The notes beneath the pieces are model-generated. The model worked only from the letters and a program-made list of their open reading frames with translations. It searched no databases and had not been told where the DNA came from. From the NCBI GenBank assembly GCA_017408405.1, contig JAFQUP010000183.1, forward strand, positions 1 to 55,595: DNA of 55,595 nt. Direction: 5' to 3'. Made by a program: the position numbers and the translations under genes. Of this stretch, positions 17,595 through 27,600 are shown one piece after another; within the stretch, counting starts at the first letter, position 1, and each line of letters begins with the position of its first letter. The stretch comes from Thermoguttaceae bacterium (GTDB lineage Bacteria > Planctomycetota > Planctomycetia > Pirellulales > Thermoguttaceae).

Positions 17595-18671
17595 CTACTG
17601 AACATCCACCAGTGCTTTGGAGTAAACTGAACCGTTTCCGCGAAGAACGACCCAGCCGTGGACCTGCGTAATGGCGACACCGCGCGTCGTCGAATTGTGT
17701 CTGGCAGCATCAAAACGCTGACCAGGACGAACCAATTCAATTCGATTCTGAAGTCCGGCACTTTCGCAAAGCCATTGCGCCCAACGCACCATCACTTCCT
17801 GAAACTGTTCAAGATCATTACCTGGAAGTGAATTGACCCAGCGATAGAGTGCTTCACCAAGATCCTTCAAAAGAAGAACCATTCGGTCAGGCGGGGAAGA
17901 CTGGAACATCATGAGCACACCGCCCAGATATGAGCAAATGGAGTCGTGCGCCAAGATTCCCTGCAAAATGTATTCGCGCTCACTTTGAATGGAAGGTTCA
18001 AGTGCCATTTCGCCAAAAAAAGCCTTATCCAGCTGAGTCAAGTCTGATTTTCCGCCAACAGAACTGGCCGCGACTGAAAGTGAAGGAGCCTGCGGCTGAA
18101 TATCCGCCGTTCCTCCAACAGAACCAGAGGGCAAAACGTCTCCATTCGCCAACTCAGGATTCAAGGCCGGAGTGTCACTCGCGGTACTCTTAGTTTCCGC
18201 GGAACCAGAAACACTTCCATCACTTCCGGAAGTTTGAGGCGCGGAAAGCCCAATCCCGCCAGCCGGAAGCTGACGCAAAAGAGCCTCAAGCTGATCGAAA
18301 CGCTGGCAAATACCGGGAATCATCTGCTGATCCATAAACTGTCCCAGCATATCCAAGCGATCAAGGATAACCGGCAGCGTTTGCGTTAACTGACGCATGT
18401 CTCCCACATTCCCCTCGCTCGGAACACAGGAAACCGAATTCGGGAGCAGTGCGGAGCTTGCGGAACGATCGGCTTCTCTGGCCAAAAGATATTCCGCGAT
18501 CTGTTTTTGGGAATCGGCAACTACCCGATAAAGCGCGGCCAGGGAAACCGTTTCTTTTTGCCCGGAAACGGACAAATCAGAATGAACATTCTCCTTTTTC
18601 TCAACTTCCTTTTCAGGAGCCGAAGCAGGGGACGAGGCCGTATTTTCAGGTTTTCGCGTTAAAAAAGACAT
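17595..18671 (-). CDS. Protein with GrpE-like C-terminal domain, partner of the SrfB/Hsp70-like ATPase
   Basis: The 358-residue protein starts at ATG 18671 (GGAGGAC immediately upstream). Residues about 5-35 are charged and low complexity. Residues about 40-135 are predicted helical (VADSQKQIAEYLLAREA; LDRLDMLGQFMDQQMIPGICQRFDQLEALL), and a Ser/Gly/Ala-rich linker follows. The C-terminus, with RPGQRFDAARHNST, then GVAITQVHGWV and a final YSKALVDVQ, matches the layout of the GrpE beta domain: G-x-x-F-D-P-x-x-H-x-A, a Gly-Tyr strand, then V-L-R-P-A-x-V-x-V. It lies 16 bases after the SrfB-like gene, so translation is probably coupled. A nucleotide-exchange role is inferred from fold resemblance plus position; sequence identity to true GrpE is low. 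Confidence 0.6.
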   Translation of the reverse strand: MSFLTRKPENTASSPASAPEKEVEKKENVHSDLSVSGQKETVSLAALYRVVADSQKQIAEYLLAREADRSASSALLPNSVSCVPSEGNVGDMRQLTQTLPVILDRLDMLGQFMDQQMIPGICQRFDQLEALLRQLPAGGIGLSAPQTSGSDGSVSGSAETKSTASDTPALNPELANGDVLPSGSVGGTADIQPQAPSLSVAASSVGGKSDLTQLDKAFFGEMALEPSIQSEREYILQGILAHDSICSYLGGVLMMFQSSPPDRMVLLLKDLGEALYRWVNSLPGNDLEQFQEVMVRWAQWLCESAGLQNRIELVRPGQRFDAARHNSTTRGVAITQVHGWVVLRGNGSVYSKALVDVQ

Positions 18672-18687
18672 ATGTCCTCCTTTCGTC

Positions 18688-21510
18688 TCAAATGACGCCG
18701 CCAAGTTCAATATTGTCCAACCCTCCGGTGTCGAGATAATATCGTTCGTCCGCAAGAGTACGCCACGTGAAGAAGACATTTTCGCCAAGGACCGCATCTT
18801 CTCCAGCCACTACGCCGCTGACGGATTCTACTTCCAGCCCCTCTTCACGACCAGCTTCCGCCTTGCGGCGCTTGATCTTAATTGAGACATTCGTACGGCC
18901 GATACGGTCACCAACGTCCATTTTCACGACATAGACAGGAGAGGCCTGCGCGGTATCAACCGCACTCATTTTACGACCGATGATCACACGCTGAGAACTG
19001 GTTGAAAATTCAGTAATTTCCTCACGCGCGCTTTCATCCGCGGGAGAGAAAAGAATGCGTTCCGGACGAATACCGCTGGTCGAATCACTCATGACACCCC
19101 AGTAATAAGAGTTTTCGTCCGTGCGTTCCTCCATTTCAAACTTGAATTGAGGAAGCATACCATTCGCGGCCATGAAATTAATCGCGGCCCCAACCACGAC
19201 TGGGCTTTTAGGATCGATGATAATACCCGGCAGACGGCCTTTTTCGTCCTGGTAGGGATACCAGTTACCCGCGTAATGGTGGAACATGGGGACAATACGC
19301 GACGGCGGAAGCGGCAGATACATTCGGACAAGTTTTTGAATGAAACTCAGTTTTGAGGGCTGACCGGCAAGCAGAACCGCGTCCACTTTATAGTCAATGC
19401 AGCGTTTGCAGAAATCAAAAATCAGTTCGTCAAAAACTTCAATGACCACGTCCTCAAATTCCTGCGGATGGAAATAAAGCTCCATATCCTGCTGCAGATT
19501 GTAGTAGCCGGGGCCTTTAAGTTTATCGAAAATACGCTGGAGCGAATCCAGAATCGCGGGATCAATGACTTCAGGATCCATATGATTCACGGGTTCGTCC
19601 GTGATACCTTCCGTAGCCAACGAGAAGTACTTTTGCGCCAGCGGAACAAACAAACGGTTCATCCACATGATTCTGAGACTTCGGAATTCACGGTTTCGCG
19701 GCACTTCCGGTCCAAACATGAGCTTAACATCTTCCTCGTCCATGGCCAGCGTATCGGCAAAAGCAGGAATGATAATGCGCTCCAAAAGACGTTTCGCCAG
19801 CTGGTCTCCAGCCAAGGAAATTCCGTCCTGATGGAGTACCTTGCCTCGAATACTGTCATCAATTTTGGATTCGAAATTATACTTGGCGATCATCAGGTCG
19901 GAAGTACCACCGCCAATGTCGATGCACGCAAGACGAACTTCGTGATTTTTACTGCCAAATTCTTCCTTCGGCGCGGCTCCGCGAACGGCCCCCATTCTGC
20001 GCCGCGCGGCGGGCGAACCCATCATCGGCACGGCAGGAGCTTCTTCCTCTTTTTTCTCTTCCGGATTGGAACGTTCCTGATAGAGAGTATCGAACCAGAT
20101 ACGCGGATCCTGCCCCAAAAGACGCAGCTCGCTCCAAATGTACGTAAGATGAACGGCACTCGCTTCGTCAATTGAAAGATTCAGAAGCGGTTTGACATGC
20201 TGATGACGTCCAAGAGTCATGCTGAAAATCTCAATCGCTTTCTGAACCTGCTTCTGAAGACGTTCCTTCTCTTCGTAAATCATTCCGCTTGGGTAAGTCA
20301 GAGTTAATGTGCGGATTTCCCGGGCACGCCCCGCGTCTCCCGACTGCATTCGGTAGGCGATAGAGTTGACGTAAGTGTACGCCTGAGTCAGCAACTCGTA
20401 AATGGCGCCAGTCATGAGACTTCTCGGAGAATGACGCGGTTTCAGAGGTGTCTCCGGAGCGAAATCCTGCGGTTTGACGCCCGTTTCCTTCAAAAGAAAA
20501 TCATTGTCGTCCTCATGAATAAACTTCAGCAGCGAACCACGGAGCGTTCCGCAGTAAGTGCGAGTCTGTTCACGATCATACGGGTCGGCCATATGCCAGT
20601 TAGCCCCTTCAAGCCAACTGGAATCGTCCGCCCACAGATAACGTTTGGGAGAACTGACACCAGTACGAATATCATCGTCTGTCGCAATCACCTGGAGAAC
20701 ATCATCCGCCTCTTTCCCCATTCGAACCATGGAGAAATCCTCAAAAATGTCCGGACGTCTGGCTACTTCCACCTTATTGGTCTTCGTTTTGCTTGATGAT
20801 TTTCCGAATCCGAACCAGCCTTTTTTCTCGCCGCCCTCATCTACCTGCTGATACTCAATTTTACGCATAGTCTGCGCGCCGAGATACGGCGTGTTGCACC
20901 AGTGCGATTTTGAGGAGAACCAGCGCGCGCCGGGATTACGCAGATACTGCCCCTCATCATCCCAGGCATCCAAATGGTATCGGTTCGTCAATTCAAAAGG
21001 AAGCATTTGAGGAGTTTGGGAAATTTCACCAACGACTTCAAGAAGAAGCGCTCCCGTTCGACTGTTCCCGAAGTCCACGACCATATGAACGTGTTTCGCG
21101 TCACCAGCGACGGCCGCCGCCGGACGAATGCAAATTTCCGTTATCGGTACCCCGCGAAGCGGCTGGCCATTGAGGTCCTGAATATTTTCCAGCTTGATAA
21201 GGTGATCTCCAGTAAGCGAATTGGCATCACAGAAATAGCCAATCTCCGTATCGCCGCAGGTCGTGTCCACGGCCAGGAACAATTTGGTGGAAGTTCCCTG
21301 AATAATCTGCCATTGAATGAACGGGAACTCCAGAGCCGTAGATTCCGCAGGCTGAGCACCGCGTTTTTTCGTGTTTTGCTCCTGCTCCTCCGCCAGGCCG
21401 CAACGGGTACGCTGCCAACCGTTGCCAATCTGACTTACGGAGTAACGCGCGCCGCCCTTAAGCGGGACACAGATGGTTTGAACGCCGGTATTTGCGAAAA
21501 GTATATGCAT
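18688..21510 (-). CDS. SrfB-like protein with Hsp70/actin-type ATPase domain
   Basis: The 940-residue product opens with a beta-rich region (1-140). The ATPase motifs follow: phosphate 1 at 144-153 (VVDFGNSRTG), phosphate 2 near 528-540 (CIDIGGGTSDLMIAKY) and an adenosine motif near 705-725 (AVLLAGQPSKLSFIQKLV). The GxPSxLxxIQ form is closer to SrfB (PF07520, from memory) than to DnaK, and the length is close to Salmonella SrfB. A proline/alanine/charged loop lies at about 490-515. The C-terminal part (about 810-940) is beta-rich. No signal peptide. In enterobacteria srfB neighbours srfC, as here. Function in any organism is poorly defined; the name virulence factor should not be carried over. 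Confidence 0.8.
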   Translation of the reverse strand: MHILFANTGVQTICVPLKGGARYSVSQIGNGWQRTRCGLAEEQEQNTKKRGAQPAESTALEFPFIQWQIIQGTSTKLFLAVDTTCGDTEIGYFCDANSLTGDHLIKLENIQDLNGQPLRGVPITEICIRPAAAVAGDAKHVHMVVDFGNSRTGALLLEVVGEISQTPQMLPFELTNRYHLDAWDDEGQYLRNPGARWFSSKSHWCNTPYLGAQTMRKIEYQQVDEGGEKKGWFGFGKSSSKTKTNKVEVARRPDIFEDFSMVRMGKEADDVLQVIATDDDIRTGVSSPKRYLWADDSSWLEGANWHMADPYDREQTRTYCGTLRGSLLKFIHEDDNDFLLKETGVKPQDFAPETPLKPRHSPRSLMTGAIYELLTQAYTYVNSIAYRMQSGDAGRAREIRTLTLTYPSGMIYEEKERLQKQVQKAIEIFSMTLGRHQHVKPLLNLSIDEASAVHLTYIWSELRLLGQDPRIWFDTLYQERSNPEEKKEEEAPAVPMMGSPAARRRMGAVRGAAPKEEFGSKNHEVRLACIDIGGGTSDLMIAKYNFESKIDDSIRGKVLHQDGISLAGDQLAKRLLERIIIPAFADTLAMDEEDVKLMFGPEVPRNREFRSLRIMWMNRLFVPLAQKYFSLATEGITDEPVNHMDPEVIDPAILDSLQRIFDKLKGPGYYNLQQDMELYFHPQEFEDVVIEVFDELIFDFCKRCIDYKVDAVLLAGQPSKLSFIQKLVRMYLPLPPSRIVPMFHHYAGNWYPYQDEKGRLPGIIIDPKSPVVVGAAINFMAANGMLPQFKFEMEERTDENSYYWGVMSDSTSGIRPERILFSPADESAREEITEFSTSSQRVIIGRKMSAVDTAQASPVYVVKMDVGDRIGRTNVSIKIKRRKAEAGREEGLEVESVSGVVAGEDAVLGENVFFTWRTLADERYYLDTGGLDNIELGGVI

Positions 21511-21712
21511 TTTATTTCTCTTTAAATTTAAGTACTTATGGTGGACAGTAAAAGTTGCGGTCCGCGGCAGCCGTGACTCAAAATTAACCGTAAAACTTCC
21601 CGAAACTCAGGGGGTTAAAGAGCCGTTCACCCAAATACGTACGCGATTCAGGAAAGCGGCAAACCGTGCCGGCTTGGACTCTTAACGAAACTGGGAACAG
21701 CTGAATGGGTAA

Positions 21713-21756
21713 TCCATGGACGTTTTTTATTCCAAGGAAATCAAACCGTCCATGGA
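21713..21756. repeat. Inverted repeat in the SrfC-SrfB intergenic gap
   Basis: Arms TCCATGGACG (21713-21722) and CGTCCATGGA (21747-21756) pair perfectly around 24 bases, and each arm itself contains the palindrome TCCATGGA. It lies 12 bases beyond the stop of the SrfC-like gene, in a 258-base gap. Without a T run on the minus strand it is not a classic terminator. It could be an mRNA stabilising hairpin or a protein site. Confidence 0.6.
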
Positions 21757-21768
21757 CCATTTCTCCAA

Positions 21769-24372
21769 TCAGTTACTTCCGTTCATTTGAGCCAAAATAC
21801 GTTCAAAAGGTTCAAGGATCTGAATCAGCTCGGCATTGCCCGGCGGAATCTGAATATGATCTCCGGCTCCGAGAGCGAGAGCTTCCGGAAGACGTTCGCA
21901 CCAACGTTTAATGAACGAAGCGGTCTGACCGTAATTTCCGTAGTATTCAATCGGTTTTTCATGCGGTTCTTTATTGTCATCGTCCTCGTCCGCCTCAAGC
22001 TGCGGAGGCGCGATGGCAGCCTGCACAGGACCTGGATTCATGATATAGTCATCCATGATCATCTTCACGTACTTTCGCCTCGCGTAACGCCGCGCCGCTT
22101 CATCACGTGTTTTCAGATTACAGACAGGAGTAATCTCTCCCAGAAGTTCGTCAATGCAGTGCGAACTGACTAAGTAATCCCGCATATATCGCACAAAAGT
22201 ATTCAAATCATCGCCGGAAAGCCACGGTGCCCCTTTATCGTTCATCTTAGTGTATTGCTCCCAACGTTTAGGAACCTGCTTGGTGGCCCACTCGTGGAGG
22301 AAGTCACGCAGAGATTTGGGAATTGGATCACCAAACCGCTTACCCGTATCAGCGCAGTCTGCCAAGTGCCAGCTTTCCCCTTCCGGTACCGAAAGCGTTT
22401 CCTGGAGAGCGTAAACTCTTTCGTAAACACGCTCCGGATCATCAGTAAGCCAGTTAACGACCTTTTCTGCAGCACGAACGCGTTTTTCCCGGTCCACGTT
22501 GGCATCCGGATCCACCGCCCAGTCACGAGCCAGAAGAAGTAGGCGATTCAAAACATCATTCACTTCTTTTTCCAGCTGATTCTGCTTATCCGTAGCCGTC
22601 GTAACCGCTCGAATACCAGAGCTGATGAGAGAAAGACCGCCGTCACCGTCAGTCATCGCGGCTTTCCATTTCATTTCAGGATTCGCGGTATATTCCTGAA
22701 CGCGTTCAGAATCCAGGAATGCCTTCCCTGCGCGTACCCATTTTTCCGGATCATCTGCCTGACGCTGCGGTTCATCAGTGTCCCACGTTCCCGGGTAACG
22801 AATCGGGTAGGTATTCGTAAAAGCTCTGCCACGACCGCCGAAATCTGTCATGACCGGTCCAAGTGTGTCAACCAGCTGTCCCAAACGCTGCTGATAGAGT
22901 CCTTTATCGGCATATTCCTGACGGTTTCGGAATTCTTCGTCAATTCCCGTCATTCCAATAAAGAGAGCGGGAAGCTCATCCGTAACTTTACTCGGCCAGT
23001 ACTTTTCACCGTATCGGGCACGGCCCCATTTGTCGATATGGTACTTCATCTGGGAAGTAACTTCCAGGTTTCCACCGCGCGAAAGAAGAATCAGCGTCTG
23101 GATCTGAAGTTCATCAGTAAATCGCTCAAACAAATAGGCGACCTTGCCTCGTTTAACGATCTCCATCTGTTCTTCCAGCTTGTCAGCTTCCGTTCTTTTT
23201 CCCTGTTCAGCCCCCTGACGTCCGGCACGCATACCCGGAATATCCAGAAAGTCCATCTGCTCAATGACCTTGCGCCAGTCGTCATTCAAACGATGAGGCA
23301 GAATTGGAAGTACCAGTTCCAGCATGGCGGCCTGAATGGTTTCAAGGTCTTCGTCACCGTTTCCGCTGCCCGGCACGTACTCCAAAACGTACCATTCCTT
23401 TCGCTGGCGAAGATGAAAATCCGCCCAGTCAACACGGGTAAAGCATTTGGAGTTCTTTCTTTCGTGAACTTTTGAACGCTGGGAGTCGAGCAGAAAACGA
23501 ACGCCTGCCCAGTGAACGAGGATAGCGGGTTCCGGTGAATTTGCCAATTTGTCAAGGAACTGGTTAATCCGGATAAAAAGACCGGTCAGGGAAGGCCAGC
23601 CGCCCCAGAAAATTTCACCACAGGCACGAACGTATCCCTCTTCCGACAGCATATATCGGCTGAGCAAGGCACTGAGAATCGCCTCTTTCGTCGGGAAACC
23701 GCGGCGATCAACCGTCCGCATATACGAATACGCGTCAATCAGGTCCATTCTCCAGCGGCGGTCCACACTCGTTCCAGGATACTGGCGGGAAATGTCCTCG
23801 AGCATTTTATCCAAATGAGCTTCATCCCAAGCGAAGTCCTGCGAACGGCACTCAACCTGGAAACCGCGGGCCAAAACACGGATCCACTCAACTCGGGTGA
23901 GAGCTTTGACCATCACCGGATAATCCGGAGAAACACTCTCGGAAATACGATCTTTTGTGGTGAATCGCGTAACCAGCGCGGTCGCCTCGTTTGAACCGGA
24001 TTGCGGATTGAGGTCCGTATTAAATGAGAGGTCTTTATAGTACGCTGGTTCTCCATGCGCTTCATCACGGCCAAGCGGACTGTACGCTTCACTTTGCGCA
24101 CGAAGCACCTGACCCATGAAAAGACTTTTTCCGACCTGCGAGGGTCCGTAAACTGCGGCGGCAACCGGAACCTTTGACGAAGTATAGAGACTGCTGGCAA
24201 GACGGCGCAGCTGAAGAATCTCAAATTCGTCACTTTCAGGAATGGGAAGGAGGTCAAGTTTACGGCGGTCTGCGTTAAATTCCGCAAGCCAGTCGCAAAT
24301 ATCAGTAGCCAATCTTTCTACCTGGTCTGCCTGTCGAATGATCTGACGATCACGTTCATCTGGAAATCCCAT
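21769..24372 (-). CDS. SrfC-like P-loop NTPase
   Basis: The 867-residue product has Walker A GPSQVGKS at residues 76-83 and a Walker B/G3-like FLDIPG near 375. It then shows KRGKVAYLFERFTDELQIQT, the best match to the SrfC family (putative bacterial virulence factor, PF10139, from memory), in which RGKVAYLFDRY follows the DFPG motif. The rest is largely helical, with a C-terminal region ending in EPFERILAQMNGSN. The motif set suggests a dynamin-like or septin-like large GTPase or ATPase; the nucleotide is not known. CGAGAG lies just upstream of the ATG. It precedes the SrfB-like gene, the pairing seen in enterobacterial srfBC loci. No membrane segment or signal peptide is apparent. Confidence 0.8.
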   Translation of the reverse strand: MGFPDERDRQIIRQADQVERLATDICDWLAEFNADRRKLDLLPIPESDEFEILQLRRLASSLYTSSKVPVAAAVYGPSQVGKSLFMGQVLRAQSEAYSPLGRDEAHGEPAYYKDLSFNTDLNPQSGSNEATALVTRFTTKDRISESVSPDYPVMVKALTRVEWIRVLARGFQVECRSQDFAWDEAHLDKMLEDISRQYPGTSVDRRWRMDLIDAYSYMRTVDRRGFPTKEAILSALLSRYMLSEEGYVRACGEIFWGGWPSLTGLFIRINQFLDKLANSPEPAILVHWAGVRFLLDSQRSKVHERKNSKCFTRVDWADFHLRQRKEWYVLEYVPGSGNGDEDLETIQAAMLELVLPILPHRLNDDWRKVIEQMDFLDIPGMRAGRQGAEQGKRTEADKLEEQMEIVKRGKVAYLFERFTDELQIQTLILLSRGGNLEVTSQMKYHIDKWGRARYGEKYWPSKVTDELPALFIGMTGIDEEFRNRQEYADKGLYQQRLGQLVDTLGPVMTDFGGRGRAFTNTYPIRYPGTWDTDEPQRQADDPEKWVRAGKAFLDSERVQEYTANPEMKWKAAMTDGDGGLSLISSGIRAVTTATDKQNQLEKEVNDVLNRLLLLARDWAVDPDANVDREKRVRAAEKVVNWLTDDPERVYERVYALQETLSVPEGESWHLADCADTGKRFGDPIPKSLRDFLHEWATKQVPKRWEQYTKMNDKGAPWLSGDDLNTFVRYMRDYLVSSHCIDELLGEITPVCNLKTRDEAARRYARRKYVKMIMDDYIMNPGPVQAAIAPPQLEADEDDDNKEPHEKPIEYYGNYGQTASFIKRWCERLPEALALGAGDHIQIPPGNAELIQILEPFERILAQMNGSN

Positions 24373-24684
24373 AAATCTCTCGTTAATAAAGTGTTAAAGG
24401 GTGAAAAGGAATGAAATCAAATACAGTATTTTGGATTTTGTTCAATTCTGTCCGCTGTTTCAGCCTCAGTATCAAGGAACTGCATTGACAATGTGAAAAA
24501 TGGACAGTAAAACAGTTAAATGCTTTTGAAAATAAAAAACCTATTCAGCGGCCGTTTTAGCCTCTATGAATATCAGGCTCAAGTTTACCTCACTGAAATC
24601 GGATTCGGTTAACAGTCCCCAACTCCCTTTTCAAAAGATGATTCTGGATTCAAGGACTGTTCACGTCAAGTATTAAGCGGAAAT
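24373..24684. other. Gap between the giant Ig-like gene and the SrfC-like gene
   Basis: 312 bases, A/T-rich, on the minus strand inside the presumed operon. No gene is visible and no strong terminator. Weak promoter-like pairs exist (for example TTGAAC then TATTTG), so the SrfC-like gene may be transcribed separately from the giant gene. Confidence 0.45.
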
Positions 24685-27600
24685 TCAGTTAATATTCTGC
24701 ATGACACGCCCCTGATGGAAGAGACGGAAACTGCACGGATATTGCTGAATGTTCTGCTGTCCTTTCGTACGCGACTCAATAATCAGTCGATAAACATGAT
24801 CATTTCCAAAACGACCGTCAATTCGCGGACTCTCGATAGAGATGACCTGCCCGGAAGCGTCTGGGGAAGCCGGCTGCCAAACGTCAGAAGGATTGGTTCC
24901 TTCCTGATAGACACGATACTCCAGTTCTCCTTCCTGATTACTGGCCAGGACATTAAATCGGACCGTAAACTCACGCGTAACCGCGTCATCTGAACCAAGC
25001 TCACTTTCTACCTTGAGGTAACGCTCACCAATGACCGTAACATCCGCGTAAAGCTCATTGCCGAGGTAAGATCCCCAAACCTGAGTTTTTCCTGGTCCAA
25101 CAGCCTGGAAAGAACCATTCCCGAGCGAACTGAGGACCGAGGAATCGGTTGAGTTGATTTCCGCGGCAACCGGGCGTTCCACTCCGTTTTCCAGTGAGGT
25201 AACGACGAACGCGGGAGTGGATTCACCGTCGCGAATGGTAAGATTCTTCGGCGTAATCTTCAGATTAAGACGCGGTGAAACCGTTACTGGAAGAGTCGTG
25301 CTCAGTCCGTTGAAGGTACCATTCGGATCTTTTGCTTTCACGACGACCGTAACCGTTCCTGGCGCGTTGGCACGAATCTGATTGTCCGCTCCAACGGAAA
25401 TGATGGAACTGTCAGACGGCGGAACGATTTCGTAGGGAATATCGAACGGCATGGTACCATTCCCCGGGTCCACCTGCGCCAGGTCAATTGTTCCGGAACC
25501 TCCTGCCACAAGGTAAAGCAGCTCGGGATAAACATTAAACTTCGCTCCCTCCGCGGAAACATCGCCAATATTGATAATCATTGGAACTTGAGAAGTCAGA
25601 TTACCAAGCGTGGCGGAAATCGTGACAGTACCGCGCTTCTCTCCCTTCGGCTGAACCTGCCAGACACCGTCCGCGCCGCGGACAAGTTCCGCCGTCGTAG
25701 TGGAACGGCTAAAGTCGAGCTTCAGATTCGGATCCGCCGAGACATTGCGTCCAAGACGTCCGTCAAGCAATTCTTCAAAAACTTCTACCGGCACAGCCGT
25801 ACCCGTTTTGGAAAGACGCATCGCGGGAGTACCGAAACGCAGCCCGGCAACCAACCCGTCTGAATATCCTTCCTGAACAACAAACGGCGCCTCAACATTT
25901 TCTCCAAAAATATCCGAGCTGGTAACGCCCACAACTCCGCCATCCAAAATCGTGTCAGCCGGGCGATAAACCACCGCCGCGTCAGGATTGACATACGCAG
26001 CCTCCACGTTGACGGGAACCGTTCCCTGTTCAACAACATCGAGAACGCCCTCAGAAACGAGACCGGCAAAACGCGCGATAACGGTAGTTCTTCCCACTTT
26101 ACGGCCAAATACCAAACCATTCTGAACGACCGCGATGTCGGGATCTTTCGTGGTCAATTCCAAACCCGTGGCCGGCTGAATGACATAAAGTCGTCCACCT
26201 CGCATTGCGGTCACCTGGTACGCGCGTCCCTCACCGACAGCAACCGACGCGGCAGGCGGGTCAATCGCCAAATCAGCATACGGATTATCGTCAACCTGAA
26301 TGGGAATTTGAGATTTAAGCTGGCCGTTCCAGTCAATATTAACATTAGCCTGACCAGGAACTCTGGCTTCCACGAGGTTAATACCGTTCATGGCTGCCGC
26401 GGGACCATCCACCGCAACCTTCAGAGAGGGTTGATCAAACATTCTGCGTAAACCGCTGGCACTTCGACCTTGAATGAAAATATTTGATTTATCCCCAACC
26501 GACATTTTGATTAAGCCAGGCTCAACGACCAATTCAGAAATTGGATTCGTGTCAACCGTAACGACAGCAGCGTCCGCGTTTCGGCCAGGAACATCCGGAA
26601 TTTGTGCCGTAATCGTGGCGGTTCCTGGTTTCTTCGCGCAAAGCCAGAGGCCGCGAACCTCGATAATTTCCGGATCACTGCTCTTAAAGACCGCGCTGTT
26701 GGTACGCTCAAGGCGAATTCCATCGTCAGTAACCGCGTAAACACTCGGATCAATCATCTGCCCGGCAGAAAGAGTAATGACACTCGGTTCAACAACAACT
26801 TTTCCATTTTCACGCAGCTTCTGAACCGTTTCCGCGTCAACTCCGCCAACGACCGCGCGCATGACCGCTTTCTTGTCTCCCATCGTGAAGATCACGTCCG
26901 TAGCTCCTGGAGTTTTGCCGACCAGTGCGTGACGAGACGGATCATAGGCGCAAATTTCAGGAACAAGCGGCGTCACGTGACACTGCATACTGAAATCCAC
27001 GTTTCCGCGAATAAGAGCAAAATCTTTCCCAACCAGACGGCTTTCGCCAACACTCATCTTAATCACGTTATCGGTTGGTCCAAGCTTTTCATCAATCGTA
27101 GCGACAATCTCCACCACAGCCGGCGCGCTGGTGATGCCCTTAAGCGCAGCCGTGATTTCAGCTTTCCCCAAGGCCTTCGCGGTAGTAACCGGTCCCTGCG
27201 GAACGGCAATCGCCGCGTCAGATGTGTTCCACTGAATATCTCCCATTCCAGTAAGGTATCCAACCGATTTCCCTTCCTTGAATCCATGGAGCTTAAATTG
27301 AACCGTTTCTCCCGGCATCATGCGAATATTTTTATCCGGTTCAAGCCGTAATTCGTCAATATCAACATCCTCCGTTACGTTCAGCGTCAATTTAGTCGTA
27401 TCCGTTTCCGCTCCCGCGTATTCCGCGACGTAAGTAACCCTCCCTTTACGGACTGCAGTGAGTTCACCATTACTTGGAGAAACGCACTTCGCGTCACCAG
27501 CAATAGCGTGGAGCAGAGCATCTTTCGTGACGATACGAATAAATCCGTCTGGATATTCCGCTTCAACCTGATAATTTGAATAAACCGCTCCAACCGGAAT

